Part shown: piece by piece, positions 53,591 to 64,000 of the stretch
How positions within the stretch are numbered: position 1 is the first letter of the stretch
Layout of the letters: every line of letters starts with the position of its first letter
Assembly: GCA_001600055.1 (NCBI GenBank)
Contig: BCIV01000014.1
Coordinates: 124,001 to 188,000 of the forward strand
Source of the DNA: Filobasidium wieringae
Taxonomy: Eukaryota; Basidiomycota; Tremellomycetes; Filobasidiales; Filobasidiaceae
DNA: 64,000 bases
Direction: 5' to 3'
Position numbers and translations under genes: made by a program
Notes under the pieces: generated by a model
The model's database searches: none
What the model saw: the letters and a program-made list of their open reading frames with translations, nothing else
What the model was told of the DNA's origin: nothing

Positions 53591-56217
53591 ATGCACGCTC
53601 GTCGAGCTCTTTTGAGGGCTACAGGAGCGCGAGCAATGTTAGTATTTCGACCTCGACACCCCATCGAATTTGAATCTCTGACTGTCATGCCCCTCTTCCC
53701 AGACTTAGAACATACTCCCAACCTGCCTATTCCCCTGAATCCTTTGGAGCGAATGAACACGATGCACAAGCCGGTCCTTCCGATTACAGCAGCCGAGACC
53801 TCCCTTCCCATCTACCTCCTCGAGACTTCTCTCATATCCCTCCCCGCGACCTCCCCCATTATCGCAAACTCTACGAGAACCTAGATCTGCCCGATTACAG
53901 GAAATACGTCTCTCCCGTCCACGATCGAATATGGATCTCTTTCCGGAACTTATCCGACCAGACCAAATCCCTCATCCCTGTTCACACGTTGAAGAGGATC
54001 TTGAGGAAAGTCATCCCCCATCCGGGGATGATCAGGGAGGTATTGGTGGATAGGAAAAGAGCCGCTCAAAACGTGGAATCCGATATCAACGGGGTGACGG
54101 AGTTTCCCTGGGAACCTCGGTTACAAATGGTCGCTTCTTACATGAAAAAGGTCGAAGCTGAACTCACGCAATCCAATGGGGGGATGTTCACGGAAGCGAA
54201 CCGGGTTCTGAGTAAACACGATTACATGTTCATCCTCAAGACGTTCGGAATAACGGGTCATCTACCTGGATCGGAATGGGTCATCAGGGAGATGGAAGAG
54301 AGTGGGATCCCCATGACGGCGGACGTTTACGATCAACGATTAGCCGTCCTCACTCGTTGGTTGACCGTCCGGATCGATATCTACAACAGATTCGTCGAAC
54401 ATCAGGGTAGAGATATCGCTCCCAAGACGTATGGGATCGAATGGGCAGCGAGGACCCGAACCCCTGCTTTCTTCCCGCCGAACATCGCCAAGCTGGTACA
54501 TTCCATCCTGGCGAGCATGAAGGATCAAGGTTCTTTGGAATATAGACAGACGACGTTGGATCTGTTGTTGAGGATCGCAAAGGAGACGGATAATTGGAAG
54601 GCGTTGGAAAAGATTTTGAAATTAGGGTATGGGGTCGATCTCCAATTCCCTGATTCGGAATACAGTTCGGATCAGTTTAGTAGCACCGGTTCACCCTCTT
54701 CCTCCTCCGCTGCCGACTCCAATACCTCGACTTTGCAAGAGGATCAATCGTCCTCATCGACAACGACCGAACAAACCCGAATGAACGTCAGCGCGATGAA
54801 CACCCTCCTCACTCTCTTTTCCGAAAAAGGCGATCTCAGTAAACTGTTACAAATCGTGGACGTCCTTTCTCACCCTATCCAAGGTGGACAAGAAATCTGG
54901 ACCCAATTCCCTTTTTCTCCCACCTCCACCGGCACTTCCACTTTACAGCGATTGGAGGGACACGATGAAGCTTGGGAAGTGATCACGGTAGAGAAGGAGA
55001 ATCGGTTTCAGGAAGAGAAGGAGGAAGAACCGGTCACTCTCACGGAAGCGATGAAGAGGGAAGAAAAGAGTGGACAACGTTTGGATTTCTTTGGACGATC
55101 TTCTAGGTCTGTGTCCGGCTCGTCCGGTCCGAATGCTGGATTGAGAGAAAGGAAGAAGAATATTATGATGGACTCGACAATCCTTTGGCCTAAATTAAGG
55201 GTCAGGCCTGCTGAGCATTTCTTACCCGTTCAAATGACGCCTCATGAATTGAAATCAAGGGTGATCGATTCGTTATCCTCTGAAACGGGGGAGGCAAAGG
55301 TCCCACGGGATCCGAGGGATGTGAGGTATACGGATGAACAGTTCGTCACGAATTCGACATCGTGGAGGATCTGTATCAAGGCATGTGCGACCCAAGCTTC
55401 CCTCGCTTCTAGTCCCGAAGATCGGAGGGCGGGGATCACGCTGGGCATGCTATTCCTACAGCGAGCGGTGGAGGAGATGAAAAGGCGTCGTTCAGGGTTT
55501 TTGGAGGTTTGGATTCGGATCGCAGAGCTCACCAAGGATCTGAGGAGACAGGCTTTGGAGGGGGAGACGGATGAGGGGAAGATGAAGAGTAAAGTGGCAG
55601 AGGTCGAAAAATTGAAAACGCAGTTGAGAGCAGCGTTGCAGGCTCCTGGAATGGGGATCACGCATTTCACCGTTCAACCCCTCGTCTCCGTTCTCAAGCG
55701 GGTCTATCGGATCAGGGGGGATCAGGGGTTGAGTCGATGGGTCGATTGGAGGTTGAAAGCGATCCGGGGAATCATGGAGGACGTCAAGGAGTTTTACCTA
55801 CAGGAGTGGGAGGTTTTGACGGGGAGGAAGAGGGAGGAGATGGTCATGTCCAAAGAGGAAAAGATCGCGCTCGTTCAAAAGAAGGAGGAGGAGAAGAGGG
55901 AGATGGCAGGTTCGATCCCTGGACCTAGCCCTCTTCCTTCGGTCGGATTGGAGTTCTTTACTTCTCCTTTGGCTCGGTCACTGAACCTCGCTTGGAAATC
56001 GGGAGCCGGGGCGATCGAGCTTCCCGACGCTCAGGCTCGTCACGAGAAGCCGGGCAAGACGGAAGTGAAACAGTTCGTTCTCAGTGATCATGTCAAGATC
56101 TTGAAGAGGAACGTGGAGGAGGTTGAGAGGTTGATCAAGGATCTGGAAGGTGGACAGGAAGGGCCATTATTATCGTCGGAGGAAGGGCCATCATCGTCGT
56201 TGGAAGGAGTTGATTGA
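53591..56217 (+). CDS. Probable mitochondrial PPR-like protein
   Basis: Two exons: 53591-53637 gives MHARRALLRATGARA, an Arg/Ala-rich presequence, and 53709-56217 carries the rest, 851 residues in all. Near the join the text has repeated PPRD/LPxY units (SHLPPRDFSHIPPRDLPHYR, then NLDLPDYRKYVSPVHDRI). A helical-repeat region (KHDYMFILKTFGITGHLPGS, EWVIREMEESGIPMTADVYD) resembles pentatricopeptide repeats, and MNVSAMNTLLTLFSEKGDLS later also fits. A Ser/Asn-rich linker (about 54670-54780) and long charged helices follow, then a C-terminal acidic Ser/Glu tail. A role in mitochondrial RNA handling or translation is inferred. The repeat family is likely but no specific orthologue is named. Confidence 0.65.
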
Positions 56218-56387
56218 GCGAGGATCACGATAATGCATATTAGTCAGCTGTATTTATGAAAATGCATAGAGAGCGATCTCGATGGAGCAAGAGCGACCTC
56301 GTTTCTGATATTTCGTCGGTTTCAATCGAACCAACATTCTTCGATATCTGGGGTTTATTCAGCTTTTTCATAATCGCCATTCTCATA

Positions 56388-58923
56388 ATGTCACTGGAGC
56401 TACCACAAAGATATACCCTCCAGTCGATTCCAGGGGAAATTCTGTCCCTAATAGCGTTCCATACAGCTCTCACTTCCCCCTCCACCTCGATATCGATTCC
56501 CATCCTTCCTCTTCTCCTAACATGCAAACAGTTCAATGACAGCCTATCAACAGCGAATAATCCCCGGCTCTATGCAAAGATATTCGCAACCAAGTTCGAT
56601 GCTGCCGCGATCAAGAGACGAGGAGGCGGCAAGACCGGAGCATCGGGAAAGACTTGGGAGTTGAAGAGGAGGTGTATCGCTATCAAGCGAATGAAGCGTG
56701 CCGTTTCTTCTGGTCAAGAAGATGTTCTTCAAGAGGAAGACGCTTGGACGATCTATCTGATGTTGTTAGAAAACGGTCGGTTCTTCATGATATTACCATT
56801 TCGGAACGTTCCCCGCTTATCTAATACCACCTTCCGCTGCTTCTCCGGCCCGGTCATCAGACGGGAAAAACCTACCTCACTTGATCGATCAGCAACAATC
56901 CTCCCCTGCCTCTCCTACAACCACTTTCCCCTCATTCTCATTCCCCCGTTCATCGTCTCATAAAGCAACAGGACCTCTTATCTCCTACTTAGACCTCTAT
57001 CATCAATACCTGGTTAATCAGGCGACATTACCCGGAAGTCCCGGGTTGGAGTGTAAGAGGAAATTATTGCTTTGGGTATGGTGGTTGATCACTTCTCCAG
57101 GCAAGTCGACTTTTCTTTCTGAACTTCCGGATAGCCGGGGTGAGCTGATGAAACGGGTGCAACAGAGATGATAAGGGAAGAGAATATAGGTCAATTAGAG
57201 GAGTTCCTGTTCATTCTTCGTCCATACGTCTTTGCTGCAGGCCAAGTAAGCTCAACTCATGTTTCCTCTGTGATTCAGTCGAAGACTGCTCAAACGATTG
57301 ATACGATCAGTTCGATATCTTCTTCGCCCCCTGGACAATCCGCTCCCTCCCCCTTCACTCCCTCCCCTCCACCTCATCCCAACCAGAATCTAACCCCTTC
57401 CCGAATCCATACCTAGCCAATCATTCTCTCCTCCCTACCTCCCTCTCTGTTTGGCAATACGGTCGAGAACTCTCACTCACCCCGCCTATTCTGAGTCATG
57501 CGGCTTTGTTGTGTTTCTTCAGCAGGGTGGATCGGTTGTTGACGAGGTTTCAAGTGAGAGGGTTCGATATTGAGGCTGACGATGAGGACGCGGAGATGGA
57601 TGGGGATGGGGATGGGACGAGGTTGGGGAGAAGAGGATCGATCGTTTTCCGTCCACGTAAGAAACTTTCTTCGACTTCTTCAACTCCACCGAGGATCAGG
57701 TGTATTGACTCATGGCGATTGGACGGAATAGGGACATCTTCGAGATACTTGACCTATGCTTCTTTGGATAATTCCAAAACGCACGATCAGGATTATAAAC
57801 GATTGACAAGATGCTTAGATCCTAATACTTCACCTGGGTTGGGGATCGAGGATTGGTATGGAAAATTCACTGGATGTTGGGAGGGAAATTTCGTGAGCCC
57901 ATTTTCGCATCCTTATGCATTGGTAGAGATTAAGCGATCCTGATAAACCTCGGAACGGTCGAAAGTCTTTCTTCGACTTTGACGCGTATAGAAACATGTT
58001 AAGTGGGGAATCTAGAGCTCTGTACGAAGGGCAGTTCGGGGAACAATCCCAAGTGTGGAAATTACGTGAAGTTTATATAAGACCGAAACGAGTTTCCTCC
58101 TTCGAGCAAAGTCGACCTAGGGTCTCGAATACCGCAATAAATGCGGGGTTCGATCCGACTTCTTCCGCGTTCGATGGGATCGTTCCGTTACTGTATCAAT
58201 CGTTCGGGGCCAACTCGGCTAGTGGGAGACGTAACAGCGCGACGTCATTGACCAATGCGGTGGTCAGGTTATTGGAGAACAACCCGACGGATGAGCATTT
58301 GGTAGCGATGTTGGGAGGACTGGAGGGGTACGAGATGGTTCAACCTGCGGAGGTCGAGAGAATCATTAAGCGTCGAGAGGAGGTTGATGAGAACGGGGAG
58401 GTGGTTCAGGAAGGAAATGATCTCGAGGTCATGTTACTCGGAACGGTTGGTAGATCGACCGTATTTTACGAAACAACGATCTGATCAATCTACTTTCAAT
58501 AGGGCCATTCGGCTTGGGGAGAGTTCTTGCTTCGTGGCAGGGTTCGATTATGGGATGGGATGGCTACTTTGGTCAAGGAATATACTGTCAGTTCACGGTT
58601 CGTGCTTTTTCGATCCGACGGGAAACTTACGATTCCCTATATCTCAGCCTGATGGTCGAGGAAAGTGGTTGTATCGTAAGCTGTCTGCCATCGGCACGTT
58701 CTTAAAGCGCTGTACTGACGTTCAATCCCACTGCAGGAGGATATATCGTATCCGGCGGCGTCTACGTCGGTAGATGGCGAGATTGCGTGACACCGGAACA
58801 ATACGTCGGTTACGAAGGTGAGCAACAACCCCTAATTTATCTGGCAACATCTTCTCACCACGCCCGCGTCTAATTCGAACAGGAACATTCACTCTATCGC
58901 AACGTGTCGATGTGACTGTATAA
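56388..58923 (+). CDS. F-box-type protein
   Basis: ATG 56388 (MSLELPQRYTLQSIPGEILS) begins an F-box-like segment: LQSIPGEILSLIAFHTAL followed by LPLLLTCKQFNDSLSTANNP, the expected Pro-Glu-Ile-Leu and leucine/Cys pattern. The rest forms a large conserved fungal region: GPLISYLDLYHQYLVNQATL, RCIDSWRLDGIGTSSRYLTY, GLGIEDWYGKFTGCWEGNF then, across an intron, FFDFDAYRNMLSGESRALYE. Last come GYIVSGGVYVGRWRDCVTPE and, on the final exon, GTFTLSQRVDVTV with a TAA at 58921-58923. It is probably an SCF ubiquitin-ligase adaptor with a beta-rich C-terminal substrate domain; the substrate is unknown. Seven or more exons are needed; the joins near 57100-57200 and 58590-58730 are the least certain. Confidence 0.72.
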
Positions 58924-60366
58924 ATCTGTATATGAGTGGCTTGTATGGTTTGAGAAGAAGGCTTGTATTCTTGAAGACTTTTGTATCCATTTAAATGAGC
59001 GATTAGTCGGAAAACGTTCTGTCCTTCTCAGATATTCTCGTTGTTCGTCTCAGTGCATCACGGTCAAGACCACAAGTGGCTTGTCTTTCGATGCTGGTGT
59101 CACTGAACTATATTCAGCTATCGCCAAGCATGAACAAGTGACTCTGGTGACCATAGCAGCATTAAAACCCTATCTCACTACCGGACTCTCGATAACGCGT
59201 CGCCCATCTAGTTGACTGGACAGGAAAACAAAAAAAATCGCTTAACATAGTCAGGAACGTACAACTGGATTGACATGCCAAGTAGAGCTCTGGCCATCGC
59301 TGCAGTTTTGGAGTTAACTTCGGTCAGCTTCCTGGCTAGAGCAGCCGATTTAATGCCTGTAATCCTCTCAGTATCTCTCTTGTGCCTGGCAATTGCTGTT
59401 GTGAGACTTTCGACCTTTGATTGCGTCATTGGCATATACTCGAAAAAGGATGATTTTGTTTGGGTCAACCCAAACATCTATCTCCTCCTCCTCCTCTTCC
59501 TCCACGCATATTGCCAACAAAGGCCGATCAAAGAGCAGCAGCATAAGATCCTGAATGCTCCAATTGACAAACTTCAAATTGACATATGAAGGAGAGTGTT
59601 AACAGAAAGTATGATTCTGTTGTGCACATGTGGATCCATTTGCTGTCAACAAGCCATATTCGTCGATTCATAAGATATTGATATTATTGAAGGCAGTAAG
59701 GTCACGCTATCTGTTTTCCGAGGTGATACTCATGTTCCAATTTATTGTACAGTACGAAGCACATTGGTAGTGGACACAACAGGATCATATTGACCCACTC
59801 GGTATCCCATTAGGTATTGACAATCAATGATCGTTACAAGAAGTACGGTTCGATGAGTTTGACGACGAGCTTGATCTTGGATATAACGGTTCAGTAGAGA
59901 GACAAGAATTGGGAAACAATGGTTTGAGGACAGGCGCGAGTACGCTCGAAGGGGATGAAATTATGTGGTAAAACTGAGAGGAAGCTAGGACAAAAAGGGC
60001 CATCATGATTGGGAGAGCGGCCGGCGCAAGCCGGAGCCATATAAATTCCATTTTAAGAGCGTATGTGGGAATGGATGGGCGTGTGATTATGTCCGTATGT
60101 GTCCTTGTATGGTTCGACAGAATTATCGTTGCTTGCGGCTCAAGAAGTATCAGGGCCGAGATGATTGTGTATCTCATATATCTTACAAACGGACTCTGAT
60201 GGTAAGAGAGTTCGAGAGCGCAAATTTCACGGAACCTCTCTAGCTTGCGCGTGAATCAGATATATCTGACACCATTCTTTGAGGAAATATAACGATTGTT
60301 GTTTCTATTCTACTTCCCCACCATCGTTTCTACAAGAGATACGTGAGAATACGTGAAAAAATTCTA
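58924..60366. other. Gap between the F-box and chitin synthase genes
   Basis: About 1.45 kb. Minus-strand open frames at 59208-59477 (MTQSKVESLTTAIARHKRDT and onward, helical) and 59368-59577 (with a Glu run) overlap, and a plus-strand ORF also reads through them. A further minus ORF at 59824-60177 has one hydrophobic segment (APAALPIMMALFVLASSQF). None has a recognised family. They may be a small spliced gene and chance ORFs. Confidence 0.35.
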
Positions 60367-63300
60367 CTAGTTGCGGCGCCAGAGCCTGCCGGTCTGACGA
60401 CGACCCCAGAAGATTAGACACTGTGAAATATGATCGACAACAGTCAAGGCAAGTAATAAGGGGGACCATACATGTCTGCACTCACTCCAAGAAACTTGAT
60501 GGCAGTGATGCCAGCTGTCGCATATAAGAGGGCTGTAAAGTATACCTAGAAGCGAAACAATTCATTAGGGAAGGTTGTTCTGTAAGCCACGATATTTAAC
60601 GTACTTTCGTCTTGTTCTGGGCTTCCTTCGATTCGGCCAGAAGAGCTGTGTTGACGAAAGACTATTAATTACTGAACAATATCTAAGGAGAAACACACGG
60701 ACCATTCTGTATGCAGTTCGGATCGACCTTTGACGGGTCCTTGAACAGGTCGCCTCCAAAGCAGTTCTTAACTTCGTTGGCGGTATGATCGATACCGTTG
60801 CTCGTGACGATTGCGATAGCTAGCGCCGCGCTGATCATACGTAGAGTAAGTTGGCTTATCACGCCTCGCACTTCGAAACGACTCACTTTGAAACGAGCCA
60901 GAAGACCAAGGTCCTTGTTCTTTGATTGTCGGATGAATTGTTTAGCACAGAATTTGAGCGATAGGGATCTTGACACGACACACCTGAACGTCTTATTCTG
61001 GTCGTCCACCGAGGGGTTCTCCTTTTCTGTATCCTTAGGTAACGGCTGAACGCAGCGCGAAACCACTTTCTTGAAAGCATCGTCCAATTCGTCTTGATCC
61101 TGGTAACGCAAGTATCAGCGCTTCCGTTGTCGCGCCTGAAAGTAAATGTGATGCTGACTCTTTGTATGTCTTGTACCACTTTTTCTCCTCCAGCCTGCTT
61201 CTCGACTTTCAAACTAGGCAAGGCTTCCATAGTATCGGAACCTTTAGTTCCCCATGAGACATCGTGCTGTCCAGAGGCTCATCAAGTTACGGCAGGTCTG
61301 GTCGATTTTTCGAAATGCTTACCAGATTGCAGAACGCGTAGACATTCAAGACGTTGATAAATGATGGTGCGATCACCATATACTAATCGAGACAGTGGAA
61401 ATGGCGTCAGAAGATAAGAAGGGACCTGGCTGAAAACGGCCACATACTTGAGGCATAGAAGATAGCAGATGCCAGGGATCTCTACAGCCATTCATTTGAT
61501 CAGCGGTGAGAACTACTTGATCGAGAGTTGAGAATCTACTTACCGGAACAAGAAAGACGAGATGAAGTAGAATATAAAGATAGACAACCCGGCTATGACG
61601 AGTAGACCCTGCATAGTCGTGAAAAGTTCTTTGAACCCATGTAATGCATTGCCTCCGTGGAAGATGCCCTGAAACAAGACATGATTGTTCGAGATGATAT
61701 CTCTGAGTTCGTCTGATGCCCTAAGCCTACCTGAATCGCCTTGACTGCCAGAATGACGGCGCAGACCAAAGTATAAATCCCAAGCCTGATTAGATATCCG
61801 CGCGAGCCACGTCAATGTTTGCAGTTTTATTCAGCTAACATCAACTCACACTCCAAATACGATAAAGGATAAGAGATACAGTTTCTTTTCTCCTTTGGGC
61901 CTATTTCCTAATCCTAAGACCACCTGCAACAGAAATTCAGTGTCGAAGCGTTCGATAATGGAACTCTATTCCTTACTTGGAGCCCAAGAGTAGCGAGATA
62001 TAACCAGATACAAGCCAGATTTACCCAATGAGTCTACGAGACTGACGTGAGCAGCTGTGCCTAACTATAAACGGAATATACTGACGATTGCAGCGTTGTA
62101 AAAGATATAAATTCCGGTTGATTGCGGCAACAAGTCAATAACTAATGGGATGTAGTGTTCAAGTGAGAGCTACGGTCGTCAGTAGCCAGAAGAAACTTAC
62201 TGATTGCGAAGGTGATATACATGTTGGCTAGACCGAAGAAGGAAAGGAACAGACTAGCACTAAGTAATCGAATATTTCAGGTTAGCTAAGGGATGATCAG
62301 TTTATGTCATTGACGCATGCTTACACGTTGTACTGCGTCGTTCGGATGGTATTGTTAGCGTGCACAACTGCTACGTCGAGATTGGTACCACTTACCAGAG
62401 CTTGAACGTGTAGCATAATCATCCTGTTTCAAATAATCAGTGAAAGCCTTGCATAAATTTTGGCTGGTTTTCGCGCACCTCAAAGGACCATGGCGACTTT
62501 TGTAGATTCTGAAAAAGTGTACCAAGGCGTACTGTTGAACCGAAACGGGAAGTATTTCAATTCAGGTCTCAAGAACGATGCGGTAAGTCGATGGCGTACG
62601 ATGGATGCAGCAATAGACCCATTCAACCACCTTCTTCTCTGACTGATGAGCTCCGCCGCCTCTTCCGGAACATCAGTCTCGGCCTTGCTAGGCTTGACAT
62701 AACCCAAAGTCCATTTCTCTCCCGCCTTTGCGGCCAATTCGAAGCACAAGATCCTATCCTCGGCTAAGAACATGTTCTTCTTGAAGATGTTCATCCCGTT
62801 GATTCCTTCCGGTCCGAGTCTGTCTGCCAAACTATGGTCTCCACGGAAGTATTCCTGGAGAGGTTTGCCTTGGATCGCTTTGAATCGATAGGCTGAGAAT
62901 GCTCCGGGCAGGACCGAGACGTATCCGAAGGTACTTTCGAGAGGCTTATAGATGATAGTCAAGGTATCAGTAACCTCTACAATAGCATAGACATCATTAT
63001 CAAACGCTCACCTTGTCCAGAATGTTAGACATCTAAAACGACCAGGTATCAGCGTATCAACAACGCAACGCGCCTCCTTAAAACTCACCTTGTATTCGAA
63101 GTTCTGAGCAGCGACTATCAATACAAAACCAATTCATATTCGCTTTTCAATTCGATTTCCGGTGACGGTCACTTACCAAGCGGGTTGATCAATTTCTTCC
63201 CCTTGTTGATCATCGTCGTGATCTCTCCACAAGCGCCACCCAAGTTCTGATCGTTCTGCTCCCGTCGAACGCGTTTCAGTAATCGATCGCGATTGTCCTT

Positions 63301-64000
63301 CACACGAGACTTACATAAAAAGCTTCCCAAACTGCTCGCAGCGTATCTTTAGCGAGTTCGTCACAATTAACAGACACGGGAGTCACTTACGATGATAGAT
63401 AGCCTTATGACCCGGTTTGGTCCCGGCATCGATCAACACGCAAATCTCGGGCTTCAACATCCTCCCAATGGCATTGAACAACCACCTATGACTATTAATC
63501 TTCTTGGCGTTATCCTGTTTCAAAACGAATATGATCTGAACGGGGACCAAATTATTGGGATCACCGGGATGAGGTTGAACCAGCTGAGGTTTGGCGTCTA
63601 CGGAAATCTGAGTGGTGTATTCGAAAACGTGAGCGACCGTCCTCTTCTCCCCCACCTGTTTCTTGATCACGGCGTCTTGGTATACTCCGACCGTGGCGAG
63701 TAGATCGAGGGTACCTTTATCCATCGGACCTAGACCGTCGGCGATGAGAGCGACGGTGATTCGTTGCCAAGGAGGACGACCTTCTTCTGCCTGACGTTTC
63801 CAGAATTTGGATCTACAGAATAGTGCTTCATTCGATCGATCATCCTTGCTCAGCAGATACTGGGACTTACACCTTGGTATGACAAATATCTCTGATATTC
63901 AACATCAAAGCATGCAACGTCCTAGCATAAAGGATCTTGTCCTCATTATCTATTTCCCCGCGACGCAACGTGATCAGCCCAAACCAGTCCTCTCTGAACC
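60367..64000 (-). CDS. Chitin synthase (5' end beyond the window)
   Basis: Processive glycosyltransferase family 2 enzyme of the plasma membrane, making chitin from UDP-GlcNAc. The gene runs off the right edge, so the N-terminus is missing. Catalytic blocks read in order: [36 protein letters not shown] (about 63395-63440), [39 protein letters not shown] (about 62740-62790; ED motif), and the QRRRWLNGS product motif (about 62620-62650). Seven or so membrane segments follow across short introns, including [20 protein letters not shown] and [20 protein letters not shown]. The last exon is [17 protein letters not shown] with a stop at 60369-60367. A charged cytosolic insert ([20 protein letters not shown]) lies before the last segments. 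The class (I-III type) is not settled without the N-terminus. Confidence 0.92.

Overview
The window is eukaryotic nuclear DNA from a filamentous or yeast-like fungus. It holds about 24 protein genes on both strands, most split by many short introns (roughly 40-100 bp, GT..AG) and separated by a few hundred bases. The gene content points to a basidiomycete, most likely a Tremellomycete (Cryptococcus/Kwoniella-like): a fungal phytochrome hybrid histidine kinase, a SOG2-type RAM-pathway protein, a fungal chitin synthase and an intron-dense style. That placement is inference from style and families, not a database result. No rRNA, tRNA, CRISPR array or intact transposon was recognised. All gene coordinates run from start codon to stop codon and include introns; exon joins were worked out by eye from reading frame, splice signals and family resemblance.

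Left third (1-20 kb): a very long fungal phytochrome (+), a phospholipase D (-), cytochrome c oxidase subunit IV/Cox5 (+), a DUF4604 protein (-), then a gene-poor stretch of about 3.4 kb with two unrecognised helix-rich ORFs, one of them broken, and SEH1 (-), a nucleoporin/SEA-complex WD40 protein. Middle (20-42.7 kb): ARP8 (INO80 chromatin remodelling, +), a drug/metabolite-type transporter (+), a CLC chloride/proton antiporter (+), SLD5 of the GINS replication complex (-), a p24 cargo receptor (+), SOG2 (-), the NSE1 RING subunit of Smc5/6 (-), a repeat-bearing intergenic region, and a pirin gene (+) that carries an apparent one-base frameshift. Right third (43-64 kb): a small unknown protein (-), a secreted ferritin-like protein (-), MON1 (-), OST5 (+), BET1 (-), an AMP-dependent-synthetase-like protein with a degenerate nucleotide loop (+), a probable mitochondrial PPR-like protein (+), an F-box-type protein (+) and a chitin synthase (-) whose 5' end lies beyond the window.

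There is no operon-like logic, but several genes share one cell biology: the secretory and endolysosomal route (p24, BET1, OST5, MON1, CLC, PLD, chitin synthase) and DNA/chromatin maintenance (ARP8, SLD5, NSE1). Several pairs are head-to-head with 0.2-0.85 kb between start codons (PLD/COX, SEH1/ARP8, SLD5/p24, MON1/OST5, BET1/AMP-like). No clearly new multi-gene system was found. The items most worth a second look are the frameshifted pirin with a probable GC-AG intron, the orphan locus at 15.7-17.7 kb, the palindrome and repeat cluster at 40.4-40.6 kb, the satellite-filled MON1 intron, the degenerate AMP-binding-like protein, and the roughly 690-residue N-terminal extension of the phytochrome.
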